From the NCBI GenBank assembly GCA_018826515.1, contig JAHKAM010000058.1:1-45853 (forward strand): a stretch of 45,853 nt of DNA, given 5' to 3'. This DNA comes from Alphaproteobacteria bacterium (lineage in GTDB: Bacteria > Pseudomonadota > Alphaproteobacteria > Caulobacterales > Caulobacteraceae). Position numbers and translations under genes: made by a program. The notes beneath the pieces were generated by a model that ran no database searches, was not told the DNA's origin, and saw nothing but the letters and a program-made list of their open reading frames with translations. Numbering within the stretch: the stretch's first letter is position 1; each line of letters begins with the position of its first letter. This document shows, piece by piece, positions 1-10,678 of this stretch.

Positions 1-112
1 CGAGCAAGCGGAAGGCCATCCATCGACCTCCGCGAGGACCCCCGGGGTACCCTTCCCCCGGGCTTCACCGCTCGACCACAGCCCGCCGACATCGGGGCGC
101 TGGATCCGACGC

Positions 113-137
113 CCTCCCCACCGACGGGATGGGGAGG
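113..137. repeat. CCTCCCCA/TGGGGAGG hairpin (repeat-family unit)
   Basis: A perfect 8-bp inverted repeat, CCTCCCCA (113-120) and TGGGGAGG (130-137), surrounds a 9-nt loop. It has the same arms as the hairpins at 257-285 and 373-395, so it is probably a solo or degraded unit of the same intergenic repeat family. Confidence 0.7.
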
Positions 138-250
138 AGTCTGGCACGGGTCCCGGCGCGGATGGCTGATGACGCTGAAATTTTTGAAAGATGAGCGAAG
201 TCCGCGGGTTGGCGCGGCGGAATATGCTGACAATCGGCGGATTGTCAGCA

Positions 251-400
251 GTGTCTCCTCCCTGTTCGCGCAGCGAATGGGGAGGTGGCGCGGCGCGCCT
301 TCGCGCCGTGACGGAGGGGCGGTGTGCCACGGTCGCGGCGCGGTCCCCCTCCACCATGCTTCGCATGGTCCCCCTCCCCATCGAAGATGGGGAGGAGACG
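251..400. repeat. Composite REP-like intergenic element with four hairpins
   Basis: Four consecutive inverted repeats are visible. The first is CCTCCC...GGGAGG (257-285), with an inner TTCGC-gca-GCGAA stem. The second is CGGCGCG-cctt-CGCGCCG (291-308). The third is ACCATGC-ttc-GCATGGT (353-369). The fourth is CCTCCCCATC-gaa-GATGGGGAGG (373-395), a perfect 10-bp stem. The modular layout, with the outer hairpins sharing GGGGAGG arms, resembles the intergenic repeats common in Caulobacteraceae genomes. That resemblance is from memory. The role is unknown; transcription termination, mRNA protection or a REP-type mobile element are all possible. Confidence 0.75.
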
Positions 401-463
401 GGGTGACCGGCGGGCGAACGCCGACGGCTTGGCTTGTGCGCGGGCGCCGCATAGAAGGCTCGG

Positions 464-1210
464 ATGATGCAGACCTCGAAACTGATCGCCGGAAACTGGA
501 AAATGAACGGTCTGGGCGCGAGCCTGGCCGAGGTGGAGGCTCTGCGCGCCGAACTGGCGGTGGCGGCCCCGGCCTGCCGTGTGGCCCTGTGCCCGCCCGC
601 GACCCTGGTCGAGCGGATGGCCCGGGCGGCCGGGGGCGCACTCGAGATCGGCGGGCAGGACTGCCGGGCCGAAACCCATGGCGCGTTCACCGGGGATGTC
701 TCGGCCGCCATGTTGAAGGATGCGGGGGCGACCCTCGTGATCCTGGGCCATTCCGAACGCCGTCAGGGGCATGGCGAAACCAATGCGCTGGTGGCCTCCA
801 AGGCCGAGGCCGCGCTGGCCGCCGGTCTGGCGCCGATCATCTGCGTCGGCGAAACCCTTGAGCAGCGTGAGGCAGGCCGGGCGGTCGAGGTGGTGCGTGG
901 CCAGATCATGGAGTCGCTGCCGCCGGCGCTCGCGGGCCGGGATTTCGCCGTGGCCTATGAGCCGGTCTGGGCCATCGGCACGGGCCTGACGCCGACGCTG
1001 GAACAGATCGAGGAAGTGCATCGCGCGGTCCGCGCGGCCATGATCGAGCGGCTCGGCCTCGGCGTATCGGCGACGCCGATCCTCTATGGCGGCTCGGTCA
1101 AGCCCGACAACGCCCGGGACATCCTCGCCGTGGCCGAGGTCGGCGGGGCGCTGGTCGGCGGCGCCTCGCTCAAGGCGGCGGACTTTCTGGGCATCATTCG
1201 CGGGGCGTGA
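464..1210 (+). CDS. tpiA: Triose-phosphate isomerase
   Basis: This cytoplasmic enzyme interconverts dihydroxyacetone phosphate and glyceraldehyde 3-phosphate in glycolysis and gluconeogenesis. The 248-residue protein is the normal family length and forms one TIM barrel. The catalytic residues are all visible: Lys13 in N-W-K-M, His96 in GHSERR and Glu166 in AYEPVWAIGTG. The phosphate-binding YGGSV motif is at 208-212. The start is the first ATG of an ATGATG pair; the second would shift the frame, so the first is used. secG follows after 83 bp in the same direction, an order common in bacteria. Identification is secure. Confidence 0.97.
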   Translation: MMQTSKLIAGNWKMNGLGASLAEVEALRAELAVAAPACRVALCPPATLVERMARAAGGALEIGGQDCRAETHGAFTGDVSAAMLKDAGATLVILGHSERRQGHGETNALVASKAEAALAAGLAPIICVGETLEQREAGRAVEVVRGQIMESLPPALAGRDFAVAYEPVWAIGTGLTPTLEQIEEVHRAVRAAMIERLGLGVSATPILYGGSVKPDNARDILAVAEVGGALVGGASLKAADFLGIIRGA

Positions 1211-1293
1211 ACCGGACGTTTGCTCCCGTCCCGCATCAATGTTAGACGCCGCCGCTTGATCGGCGCGGCCACGCGCCACACATATCGGCTGCC

Positions 1294-1716
1294 ATGCTCC
1301 AGACCATTCTCCTTGTCGCCATGATCCTCATCTCGGTCGCGCTCGCCGGCGTGATCCTGATTCAGCGTTCGGAGGGCGGCGCCCTCGGGATGGGCGGGGG
1401 GCCGTCGGGCTTCATGACCGCGCGCGGGGCCGGCAATCTGCTGACCAAGACGACCTGGGTCCTGGCGACCCTGTTCTTCCTCTGCGCCGTCGGCCTGACC
1501 ATCCTCGGCAACGTCGAGCGGTCGAACCGCTCGATCGTGGACGCCGACGCCGTCGGTGAGCTGATCGCGCCGACGACGCCGGACGCCGCGCCCGCCGTGG
1601 ATCCGGCCGCTCCGGCCCAGCCCGCGGCGCCGTCGTTGCAGAATCTGGAATCCAGCCTGTCCGGCCTTTCGGCCGCTCCGGCCGCTGAACCGGCCCAACC
1701 GGCGCCCGCGAACTAA
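1294..1716 (+). CDS. secG: Preprotein translocase subunit SecG
   Basis: SecG is the small auxiliary inner-membrane subunit of the SecYEG translocon and assists SecA-driven export. The 140-residue protein shows the family pattern. A first membrane segment lies at about 3-23, then a Gly-rich cytoplasmic loop containing QRSEGGALGMGGG, then a second segment at about 54-72. The C-terminal tail from about residue 80 is rich in Ala and Pro and looks disordered, as in many alphaproteobacterial SecG proteins. It lies between tpiA and pyrG on the same strand, and a hairpin follows its stop codon. Confidence 0.93.
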   Translation: MLQTILLVAMILISVALAGVILIQRSEGGALGMGGGPSGFMTARGAGNLLTKTTWVLATLFFLCAVGLTILGNVERSNRSIVDADAVGELIAPTTPDAAPAVDPAAPAQPAAPSLQNLESSLSGLSAAPAAEPAQPAPAN

Positions 1717-1722
1717 GGATGA

Positions 1723-1741
1723 GCGGGGACCTTATCCCCGC
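1723..1741 (+). terminator. Hairpin between secG and pyrG
   Basis: A perfect 7-bp stem, GCGGGGA (1723-1729) and TCCCCGC (1735-1741), closes a 5-nt loop just after the secG stop. Only a weakly T-containing stretch follows (CTTCTGCTC). It may be a weak terminator or attenuator rather than a full stop before pyrG. Confidence 0.45.
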
Positions 1742-1799
1742 CTTCTGCTCCCGCCCTCATAGTCTCCGCAATACGCCGTTCGAATCAGCGGTAGAGTGA

Positions 1800-3458
<1,659 letters not shown>

Positions 3459-3463
3459 GCCGG

Positions 3464-3661
3464 TCAGTTGGGCGTCGGTTCGCCGTCCCGGCCCGGCCGT
3501 TCGCCCACGCGGAGGTCGGATTGCGACGGCGCGGGCGGGGTCGCCTTCAGCCCCTCGAAGGCTTGCCGATGGCGGCATCGGACGCAAGTCTGAACGCCGG
3601 GCTGGCTTCGACTGTCGACAAAGAGATGGCCGGACAGCCGGCATTTGAGAGTCTTGAACAT
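3464..3661 (-). CDS. Small zinc-ribbon-like protein (65 aa)
   Basis: This is an unrecognised small protein convergent with pyrG, with stop codons 5 bp apart. The chosen ATG at 3661 is preceded by a strong GGGAGGAAG ribosome binding site. A longer frame upstream lacks one and looks random. Residues Cys7, His12, Cys26 and Cys29 form a C-x4-H-x13-C-x2-C pattern that could bind one zinc. It sits in an N-terminal half resembling small phage or host proteins of the DUF1660 kind; that family comparison is from memory and tentative. The C-terminal 25 residues are Pro-, Arg- and Glu-rich and probably disordered. A perfect palindrome lies 31 bp upstream of the start, suggesting regulated expression. 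Confidence 0.7.
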   Translation of the reverse strand: MFKTLKCRLSGHLFVDSRSQPGVQTCVRCRHRQAFEGLKATPPAPSQSDLRVGERPGRDGEPTPN

Positions 3662-3691
3662 TGTCTTCCTCCCTGCCCGTCGAGCAGGATC

Positions 3692-3708
3692 ATAGAACCA
3701 TGTTCTAT
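3692..3708. promoter_or_regulatory. Perfect palindrome ATAGAAC-cat-GTTCTAT
   Basis: Two perfect 7-bp arms are separated by 3 nt, in an AT-richer patch immediately upstream (minus strand) of the small zinc-ribbon gene. The layout suits a dimeric repressor operator. The GAAC/GTTC arms recall LexA half-sites. However, the alphaproteobacterial LexA box is a GTTC-N7-GTTC direct repeat, which is absent here, so no regulator is assigned. Confidence 0.5.
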
Positions 3709-3929
3709 TAATTCCCGCAGTGCAAGATGGCGCTCGTCGTCCGCCCGCCGCCAGCCTGGCGTAAGCGGCGAAATTCGAAGCGTTTTCTTCCGGAGATTGC
3801 GCTGTGGGCGAGGGTCGGGTGTAATCTTGCAGTGCGGGATGGAGGCATCCGACAACGCCCGCCAAACTCTCGAAACCGTTCGCCCTCCTGTCGGTTGAAC
3901 CGTCTGATCGTCCTCGCCGGAGCAGTCCC

Positions 3930-5381
<1,452 letters not shown>

Positions 5382-5576
5382 GCAGCCGCACGCGCGGCCG
5401 CGAGCTGCCCCGTGGCTGCATGAACTCTTTGTCACGCGGCGACATGTTGTGACCCTGCTCCGGCTGGGTCATGGTCCGGCAGCGACACGATAGCGCGGCG
5501 GGGACGGACAGATGCACAGGGGTTTGATCCAGGCCCGGATCGGCGGGCGCCCGGCCGCCAGAGGCAGGGGCTAGCC

Positions 5577-6239
5577 TTGGCCGCCGGAATTCTCATGGCC
5601 GGGCTGCTGGCGCTCTCGGCGGCGCCGCAGACGCCGCCGATTTTCCAGCCCGGCGCGCCTGGGGCGCCCTCGCGCGTCATCAGCGCTGACGAGGCTTACG
5701 CGCTCGGCCGCAGCAGCTTCACGCCCGACGATGTCGCCTTCATGCAGCATATGATCGTCCACCATGCCCAGGCGGTGGAGATGGTCGCGCTGCTGCAGAC
5801 GCGCGGCGTCCATCCGACGGTGCAGCGGCTGGGCCAGCGGATCGCCCAGAGTCAGGAGGCCGAAATGGCCCTGATGCGCGAATGGCTCATCGATCGCGGC
5901 CAGCCGGTGGAGATGCCGGGCATGGGCGGCGGTCACGCCGGCATGGATCATTCCGCCCACGCCGGCCACGCCATGCCCCCTTCCGATACGCCGGTGATGG
6001 CCGGCATGCTGTCGCCGGCGCAGATGCAGGCCCTGGCGGCCGCGAGCGGGCCGGCCTTCGACCGCCTGTTTCTGGAAGGCATGATCCGCCACCATCAGGG
6101 CGCGCTGGACATGGTCGACGCCCTGATGGCCCGGCCCGACGCGGCGGAAGACACGATGCTGTCCGACTTCACCACCTCCGTCGTGGGTGACCAGTCGGCG
6201 GAAATCCTGCGTATGCAGTCCCTTTTGTCTGACCTTTGA
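5577..6239 (+). CDS. Secreted DUF305 (CopM-like) protein
   Basis: A periplasmic protein of the DUF305 family, a four-helix ferritin-like fold some members of which bind copper or silver. It carries two DUF305 signatures, MQHMIVHHAQAVEM and MIRHHQGALDMV, joined by a Met/His-rich linker (GMGGGHAGMDHSAHAGHAM) typical of metal binding. The N-terminus is hydrophobic and signal-peptide-like. The listed start is TTG at 5577; an ATG at 5595 is an alternative. An ATG at 5512 opens a basic n-region in another frame that would join this frame if one G were added to the GGGG run at 5567-5570. A short upstream frameshift or sequencing error is therefore possible. The next gene begins 22 bp after the stop, so the two are probably co-transcribed. 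Confidence 0.85.
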   Translation: MAAGILMAGLLALSAAPQTPPIFQPGAPGAPSRVISADEAYALGRSSFTPDDVAFMQHMIVHHAQAVEMVALLQTRGVHPTVQRLGQRIAQSQEAEMALMREWLIDRGQPVEMPGMGGGHAGMDHSAHAGHAMPPSDTPVMAGMLSPAQMQALAAASGPAFDRLFLEGMIRHHQGALDMVDALMARPDAAEDTMLSDFTTSVVGDQSAEILRMQSLLSDL

Positions 6240-6261
6240 ACCCTTTTCCGAAAGAGCGGCC

Positions 6262-8106
6262 ATGAACGTTCGCAGCACCCTGCTTTCCACCGTCGCCGTG
6301 ATCGGCGTCCTCCTGGGGGCCAACGCCGCCGCGGCGCAGTCCACGGGACCGGGCGACGCCCAGGCGATCCGGGCCGACGGCCGCAGCAGCCTGTCGGCCG
6401 GTTTGGCCGACGCCGGCCAGCTGGCGTCGGGGATGGTGCTGGAGCACTCCGTCGGCATGGCGCCGGGGTTCGCGGACCCCGACATCGGCTTCTCCCCGCC
6501 GACCAGCCGGGAGGAGGGCGAGGCGATGATGGCCCGGGCGAACGGCAATCCCAACTTCAGTCCGCTGGGCCGGGCCAATACCGACCTGGCGATGTCCAAT
6601 GGCCGCCTGTTCGTCGGCAATTTCAACGGCTTCAATGCCTATGACGTCTCCGGCGACGCCGCGCCGCGGCTGGTCATGTCGGTGGTCTGTCCCGGAGGGC
6701 AGGGCGACGTCTCCGTGCACGGCGATCTGTTGTTCATGTCGGTCGAGGAGAACCGCGGCCGGTTGAACTGCGGCTCCGCGACCAACGAGGACGACGTGAC
6801 CAGCCAGCGGTTCCGCGGCGTCCGCATCTTCGACATCAGCGACATCAACGCGCCGCGCCAGATCGCCGCTGTCCAGACCTGCCGGGGATCGCACACCCAT
6901 ACACTGGTCCCGCATCCGACCGACGCCAATGTCCTCTATGTCTACAACTCGGGCACGGCGGACGTGCGCGGCGCGGCCGAACTGGCCATCTGCACCGACG
7001 GCCAGCCGGACCAGAACCCCGAGACCGCCCTGTTCTCGATCGACGTGATCAAGGTGGAGCTGGATCGGCCGCAGGACGCGGCGATCGTCAACCGGCCGCG
7101 CATCTTCGCCGACAGCCAGACCGGTCGTGTGGCGGGTCTGTGGCGTGGCGGCCGGGCCGGCATCGCGACCCAGAACACCGCCCAGACCAACCAGTGCCAC
7201 GACATCACGGTCTTCCCCGAAATCGGACTGGCGGCCGGAGCCTGCAGCGGCAACGGCATCCTGCTGGACATTTCCGATCCGGAAAACCCGCGCCGGACGT
7301 CGGACATCTTCGATCCGGACATGGCCTACTGGCACTCGGCCACCTTCAACAACGCGGGCGACAAGGTCGTCTTCACCGACGAGTGGGGCGGCGGCATCGG
7401 CGCCCGTTGCCAGGCCACCAATCCCGCGACCTGGGGCGCCAATATGGTCGCCACCATCGAGAACCGGACCCTGGCCGGAAAGAGCTTCCACAAACTGCCG
7501 AGCGCCCAGGGCGCGACCGAGAACTGCGTCGCCCACAACGGGATGATCATCCCGGTCCCCGGCCGTGATCTGATGGTCCAGGCCTGGTACCAGGGCGGCG
7601 TCTCGATCATGGACTTCACCGATCCGGCCAAGCCGGTCGAGATCGCCTTCTTCGACCGCGGCCCGATCGACGCCAGCCGTCTGTATGTCGGTGGGTCGTG
7701 GTCGGCCTACTGGCTCAACGGCCGGATCTATTCGAGCGAGATCGTTCGCGGCCTCGACGTGCTGCGGCTGGTTCCGAACGAACACCTCTCGGCGGCCGAG
7801 ATCGCCGCGGCCGAGGCCGTGAGCTCGGCGACGATCAATCCCCAGACCCAGACGCGCATCACCTGGGACGACACGCCCGATGTGGCCGCGTCCTATCTCG
7901 CCCAGCTCACCCGGGCCGGCGCGGTAGAGGCGGAACTCGGCCGACAGATCGAGGCCCGGATCGCCGTCTGGCGTGGAGGAAGGGCGGACAAGCGGGCGTC
8001 GTCGGAGCTCGCCGGAACCCTGAACGAGGCCGCGGGCAAGTCCGTCGGGTTGAATGCGACGCGGCTGAGGTCCCTGGCTGCGATGTTTGAGCGCCGGGGT
8101 CGCTAG
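6262..8106 (+). CDS. Secreted LVIVD-repeat protein
   Basis: A 614-residue exported protein. The start is the ATG whose product begins with a clear signal peptide (MNVRSTLLSTVAVIG..., cleavage near AAAAQ). Repeated blades carry the LVIVD-type pattern: RIFDISDINAPR, LLDISDPENPR and IMDFTDPAKP. Each is followed by His-containing strands (SHTHTLVPHP, YWHSATFNN), consistent with a beta-propeller. A final 100-residue helical tail follows the propeller. LVIVD proteins are cell-surface or periplasmic and of unknown biochemical role. The 22-bp spacing to the DUF305 gene suggests a joint function, possibly metal-related. No catalytic residues were assigned. Confidence 0.85.
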   Translation: MNVRSTLLSTVAVIGVLLGANAAAAQSTGPGDAQAIRADGRSSLSAGLADAGQLASGMVLEHSVGMAPGFADPDIGFSPPTSREEGEAMMARANGNPNFSPLGRANTDLAMSNGRLFVGNFNGFNAYDVSGDAAPRLVMSVVCPGGQGDVSVHGDLLFMSVEENRGRLNCGSATNEDDVTSQRFRGVRIFDISDINAPRQIAAVQTCRGSHTHTLVPHPTDANVLYVYNSGTADVRGAAELAICTDGQPDQNPETALFSIDVIKVELDRPQDAAIVNRPRIFADSQTGRVAGLWRGGRAGIATQNTAQTNQCHDITVFPEIGLAAGACSGNGILLDISDPENPRRTSDIFDPDMAYWHSATFNNAGDKVVFTDEWGGGIGARCQATNPATWGANMVATIENRTLAGKSFHKLPSAQGATENCVAHNGMIIPVPGRDLMVQAWYQGGVSIMDFTDPAKPVEIAFFDRGPIDASRLYVGGSWSAYWLNGRIYSSEIVRGLDVLRLVPNEHLSAAEIAAAEAVSSATINPQTQTRITWDDTPDVAASYLAQLTRAGAVEAELGRQIEARIAVWRGGRADKRASSELAGTLNEAAGKSVGLNATRLRSLAAMFERRGR

Positions 8107-8462
8107 ACTCGGGTCGAACGGATGGCGCCTCGGCGCCGAATGGAGCCGGCGATCATCCGTGAGGATGGTCGTCGGCTCTGTTGTTTCCGGCTTCGTTCAG
8201 GCGGTCTACGACGCCTTTTCGAGCGCGGGAAATCTTGATCGTGGTCCCCTGCAAAGGTTAATATGCTGCGCGTGCGAAGCGGCGTCAGGCGCAACAAACG
8301 TGTCTCATATACGGCATCTATAGGCAATTAATGCTTCTAATCGACGACGTTGTGTCGCCGGTCAGCAAGGGTTGATCCCATTCGCAAAAGGCGACCGCTT
8401 GCAAATTTCGCAAATGCGGTAAACATTTCGCAAATGCGTAATGCAGTCTTTTGGGGGATCAA
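8107..8462. other. Regulatory gap upstream of amtB
   Basis: No gene is seen in these 356 bp. The left part holds a GGCGCC-tc-GGCGCC hairpin near 8125. The middle is AT-rich (around 8260-8340), unusual for this genome. The right part holds the clustered TTCGCAAA boxes listed separately. The whole gap is best read as the amtB control region. Confidence 0.6.
8381..8438. promoter_or_regulatory. Three TTCGCAAA boxes and tandem ATTTCGCAAATGCG repeat
   Basis: TTCGCAAA occurs at 8381-8388, 8407-8414 and 8427-8434. The last two lie within an exact 14-bp direct repeat (8405-8418 and 8425-8438) spaced 20 bp, about two helical turns. The last copy contains the dyad CATTT-cgc-AAATG. The transcript of 8394-8420 can also fold as ACCGC/GCGGU plus UUGC/GCAA with a 2-nt bulge. 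The cluster ends 24 bp before the amtB start. Nitrogen control is expected by context, but no known NtrC consensus is recognised. Confidence 0.55.
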
Positions 8463-9809
8463 ATGACACGACTTCGTATCGGGCTCGCGGGGGCCCTCGC
8501 CATCCTTGTCGGCGGTGCAGGCGGTACGGCCTCTGCGGCGACGCCCGCGCTCCTCGCGCACCAGACGACCCTGGCCCTCGATGGGGCGGCGACCGGCTGG
8601 ATTCTAACCTCGACCGCCCTGGTTCTGCTGATGACCTTGCCGGGGCTGGCCCTGTTCTACGGCGGCATGGTGCGCCGCAAGAATGTCATCGCCACCATCA
8701 CCCAGTCGCTCGGGGTGGCCTCGGTGGTCACCCTGGCGTGGTTCATAGCGGGATACAGTTTGTCTTTTGGCGTCGGCCAGCCGTTCGGCGTCTACTCCGG
8801 GGATGAGGTCCAGAGCTACATCGGCTCATTCCAGGCCCTGTTCCTGAACGGGGTGACGCCGACGACGGCGCATAGTCTGACGCCCGGCCTGCCGGAATAC
8901 CTCTGGATCGCCTATCAGCTGACCTTCGCCATCATCACCCCGGCCCTGATCGCCGGCGCCTTCGCCGAGCGGATCAAATATTCGGGCCTCCTGCTGTTCA
9001 CCGGCCTGTGGACCCTGCTGGTCTACGCCCCGATCTGTCACTGGGTCTGGGGCGGCGGCTTCCTCGGGGCCGCGGGCGTGCTCGACTTCGCCGGCGGGGC
9101 CGTGGTGCACGTCAATGCGGGCGTGGCCGGTCTGGTTTGCGCCATCTTCCTCGGGGCCCGGAAGGGCTACGGCAAGGAGAGCATCGTCGCCCACAATCCG
9201 GTGCTGACCATGATCGGGGCCTCCCTGCTGCTGGTTGGCTGGATCGGCTTCAACGCAGGCTCGGCCTGGACGGCGGATTCGATCGCCTCGGTGGCCATCC
9301 TGAACACGATCCTGGCCGCCATGGCCGGCTCGCTCACCTGGAAGATCGTCGAGATCATGGAGAAGCGGAAACCGTCGCTGATCGGCGTGCTGTCCGGACT
9401 GATCGCCGGTCTGGTGGCCATCACCCCGGCCGCCGGCCTGGTGGATCCCAAGGGCGCCGTGATCATCGGCCTGGCCTCGGGGCCGGTCTGTTACGCCGCC
9501 TCGGTCTGGATCAAGAAGCTGCTGCGCTACGATGACAGCCTGGACGCCTTCGGCATCCACGGGGCAGGGGGCATTCTCGGCGCCGTGCTGACAGGCGTCT
9601 TCGCCTCGGCGGCGGTGAACAGCGTCGCTGAGGGCGCGACCATCGCCAAACAGGTGTGGGGCCTCGGTGTGACCATCGGCTGGAGCGCCGTCGTGACCTT
9701 CCTGATCCTGATCGTCTGCAAGTTCACGACCGGACTGCGCGTCACCGCCGCCCAGGAGGACGAGGGGCTCGACGGGCATCTGCACGGCGAGGTGATGGAG
9801 GGCGTCTGA
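8463..9809 (+). CDS. amtB: Ammonium transporter AmtB
   Basis: An inner-membrane channel of the Amt/Rh family that imports ammonium or ammonia. The 448-residue protein has a cleavable-looking signal sequence (ending near ASAAT) followed by about 11 membrane segments. The twin pore histidines are present in CHWVWGGG and GIHGAGG. The start is the ATG preceded by GGGGGA; a TTG 12 bp upstream is less likely. Unusually for bacteria, no glnK/PII gene adjoins it; a TorF-like porin follows instead. Regulation is probably through the box cluster directly upstream. Confidence 0.95.
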   Translation: MTRLRIGLAGALAILVGGAGGTASAATPALLAHQTTLALDGAATGWILTSTALVLLMTLPGLALFYGGMVRRKNVIATITQSLGVASVVTLAWFIAGYSLSFGVGQPFGVYSGDEVQSYIGSFQALFLNGVTPTTAHSLTPGLPEYLWIAYQLTFAIITPALIAGAFAERIKYSGLLLFTGLWTLLVYAPICHWVWGGGFLGAAGVLDFAGGAVVHVNAGVAGLVCAIFLGARKGYGKESIVAHNPVLTMIGASLLLVGWIGFNAGSAWTADSIASVAILNTILAAMAGSLTWKIVEIMEKRKPSLIGVLSGLIAGLVAITPAAGLVDPKGAVIIGLASGPVCYAASVWIKKLLRYDDSLDAFGIHGAGGILGAVLTGVFASAAVNSVAEGATIAKQVWGLGVTIGWSAVVTFLILIVCKFTTGLRVTAAQEDEGLDGHLHGEVMEGV

Positions 9810-9823
9810 CCACCACGGACGCT

Positions 9824-9853
9824 GGCGGCGTGGAGCCTCCCCTCCACGCCGCC
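9824..9853 (+). terminator. Strong hairpin between amtB and porin gene
   Basis: A perfect 12-bp stem, GGCGGCGTGGAG (9824-9835) and CTCCACGCCGCC (9842-9853), closes a 6-nt loop, 14 bp after the amtB stop. No T-run follows. It may attenuate read-through into the porin gene or stabilise the 3' end of amtB mRNA. Confidence 0.6.
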
Positions 9854-9900
9854 GCCCAGTAGGCGTGAGTCTCGAAAACCATCGATAACAAGGGGATACG

Positions 9901-10584
9901 ATGATGAGAACCGCTCTTGCCGGCGCGGCCGCCGCGGCCGTGCTTCTTCTGACCACCGGGGCCGCCAACGCACAGTCCGCGCCGGACGTCGCATGGAATG
10001 TCGTGGCCGCCAGCGACTATGTCTTCCGCGGCTACAGCCAGACCAATGAGGATCCGGCCCTCCAGGGCGGGGTGGACGCCACGATCGGCGCCTTCTACGT
10101 CGGCGCGTGGGGCTCGAACGTCGATTTCGGCGACGATACCGACGCCGAGGTCGACATCTACGGCGGCTATCGTGGCGAGGCCGGAGGCTTCGCCTTTGAC
10201 GTCGGCGCGGTCGCCTACCTCTATGTCGGCGCGCCGGATGGGGCCGACTATGACTATGTCGAGTTCAAGGGCGCGGCGTCCCGGGCGATCGGTCCGGTCA
10301 CCATCGGGGCGGTGGCCTACTGGTCGCCGGACTTCTTCGGCCTCGACGAGGAAGCGACCTATGTGGAAGCCAACATCGCGGTGACGCCGGCCCCGCAATG
10401 GACCGTATCGGGCGCGATCGGCCATCAGGCCCTCGACATCAACGCTGACTACGCCACCTGGAACGCGGGGGTCGCCTATGCCTTCAACGACCATGTCGCG
10501 ATCGATGTGCGCTATCACGACACCGACGTAAGCGGCCCCCTGTCCGATGATCGGGCGGTCGCGGCGCTCAAATTCCTGTTCTGA
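9901..10584 (+). CDS. TorF family putative porin
   Basis: A 227-residue outer-membrane beta-barrel of the TorF/gcw_chp family. It has a signal peptide (cleavage after ANAQ near residue 25), the family opening VAASDYVFRGYSQTNEDPALQG and alternating hydrophobic strands. It ends in Phe (KFLF), as expected for BamA-dependent assembly. AAGGGG precedes the first ATG at good spacing. It lies 91 bp after amtB, across a hairpin, and ends at a rho-independent terminator, so the two probably form one unit. A role in outer-membrane passage of small nitrogen compounds is inferred only from this position. Confidence 0.85.
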   Translation: MMRTALAGAAAAAVLLLTTGAANAQSAPDVAWNVVAASDYVFRGYSQTNEDPALQGGVDATIGAFYVGAWGSNVDFGDDTDAEVDIYGGYRGEAGGFAFDVGAVAYLYVGAPDGADYDYVEFKGAASRAIGPVTIGAVAYWSPDFFGLDEEATYVEANIAVTPAPQWTVSGAIGHQALDINADYATWNAGVAYAFNDHVAIDVRYHDTDVSGPLSDDRAVAALKFLF

Positions 10585-10605
10585 CGGCTGCGTTGCACAA
10601 AGCGA

Positions 10606-10650
10606 ACCGGTCGGACGTTGCGGATTTGCGCGTCCGGCCGGTCTGTTTTT
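10606..10650 (+). terminator. Rho-independent terminator after porin gene
   Basis: The arms ACCGGTCGGACG (10606-10617) and CGTCCGGCCGGT (10631-10642) form a 12-bp stem with one G-U pair and a 13-nt loop, followed by CTGTTTTT. This is the clearest intrinsic terminator in the window, and it separates the amtB-porin unit from gltDB. Confidence 0.85.
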
Positions 10651-10678
10651 GCACCACGAGTACCTGTTCACGCATGGC

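Larger units (their letters stand above)
1..463. other. Non-coding stretch upstream of tpiA
   Basis: No convincing gene is seen here. Short open frames exist on both strands, but none has a ribosome binding site together with recognisable protein sequence. The stretch is dominated by GC-rich inverted repeats, listed separately, with a short AT-richer patch near 170-190 that could carry a promoter for tpiA. No clear -35/-10 pair was identified. Confidence 0.6.

Noticed and set aside
191..406. Short plus-strand frame within the repeat-rich leader
   Set aside because: It runs through the hairpin repeats, has no ribosome binding site and encodes no recognisable protein.
3692..3708. LexA (SOS) box reading of the palindrome
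   Set aside because: Alphaproteobacterial LexA binds GTTC-N7-GTTC direct repeats; no such repeat is present here.
8389..8403. Sigma-54-like AGGCGACCGCTTGCA before amtB
   Set aside because: GG and GC are separated by 9 rather than 10 bases, and sigma-54 spacing is strict.
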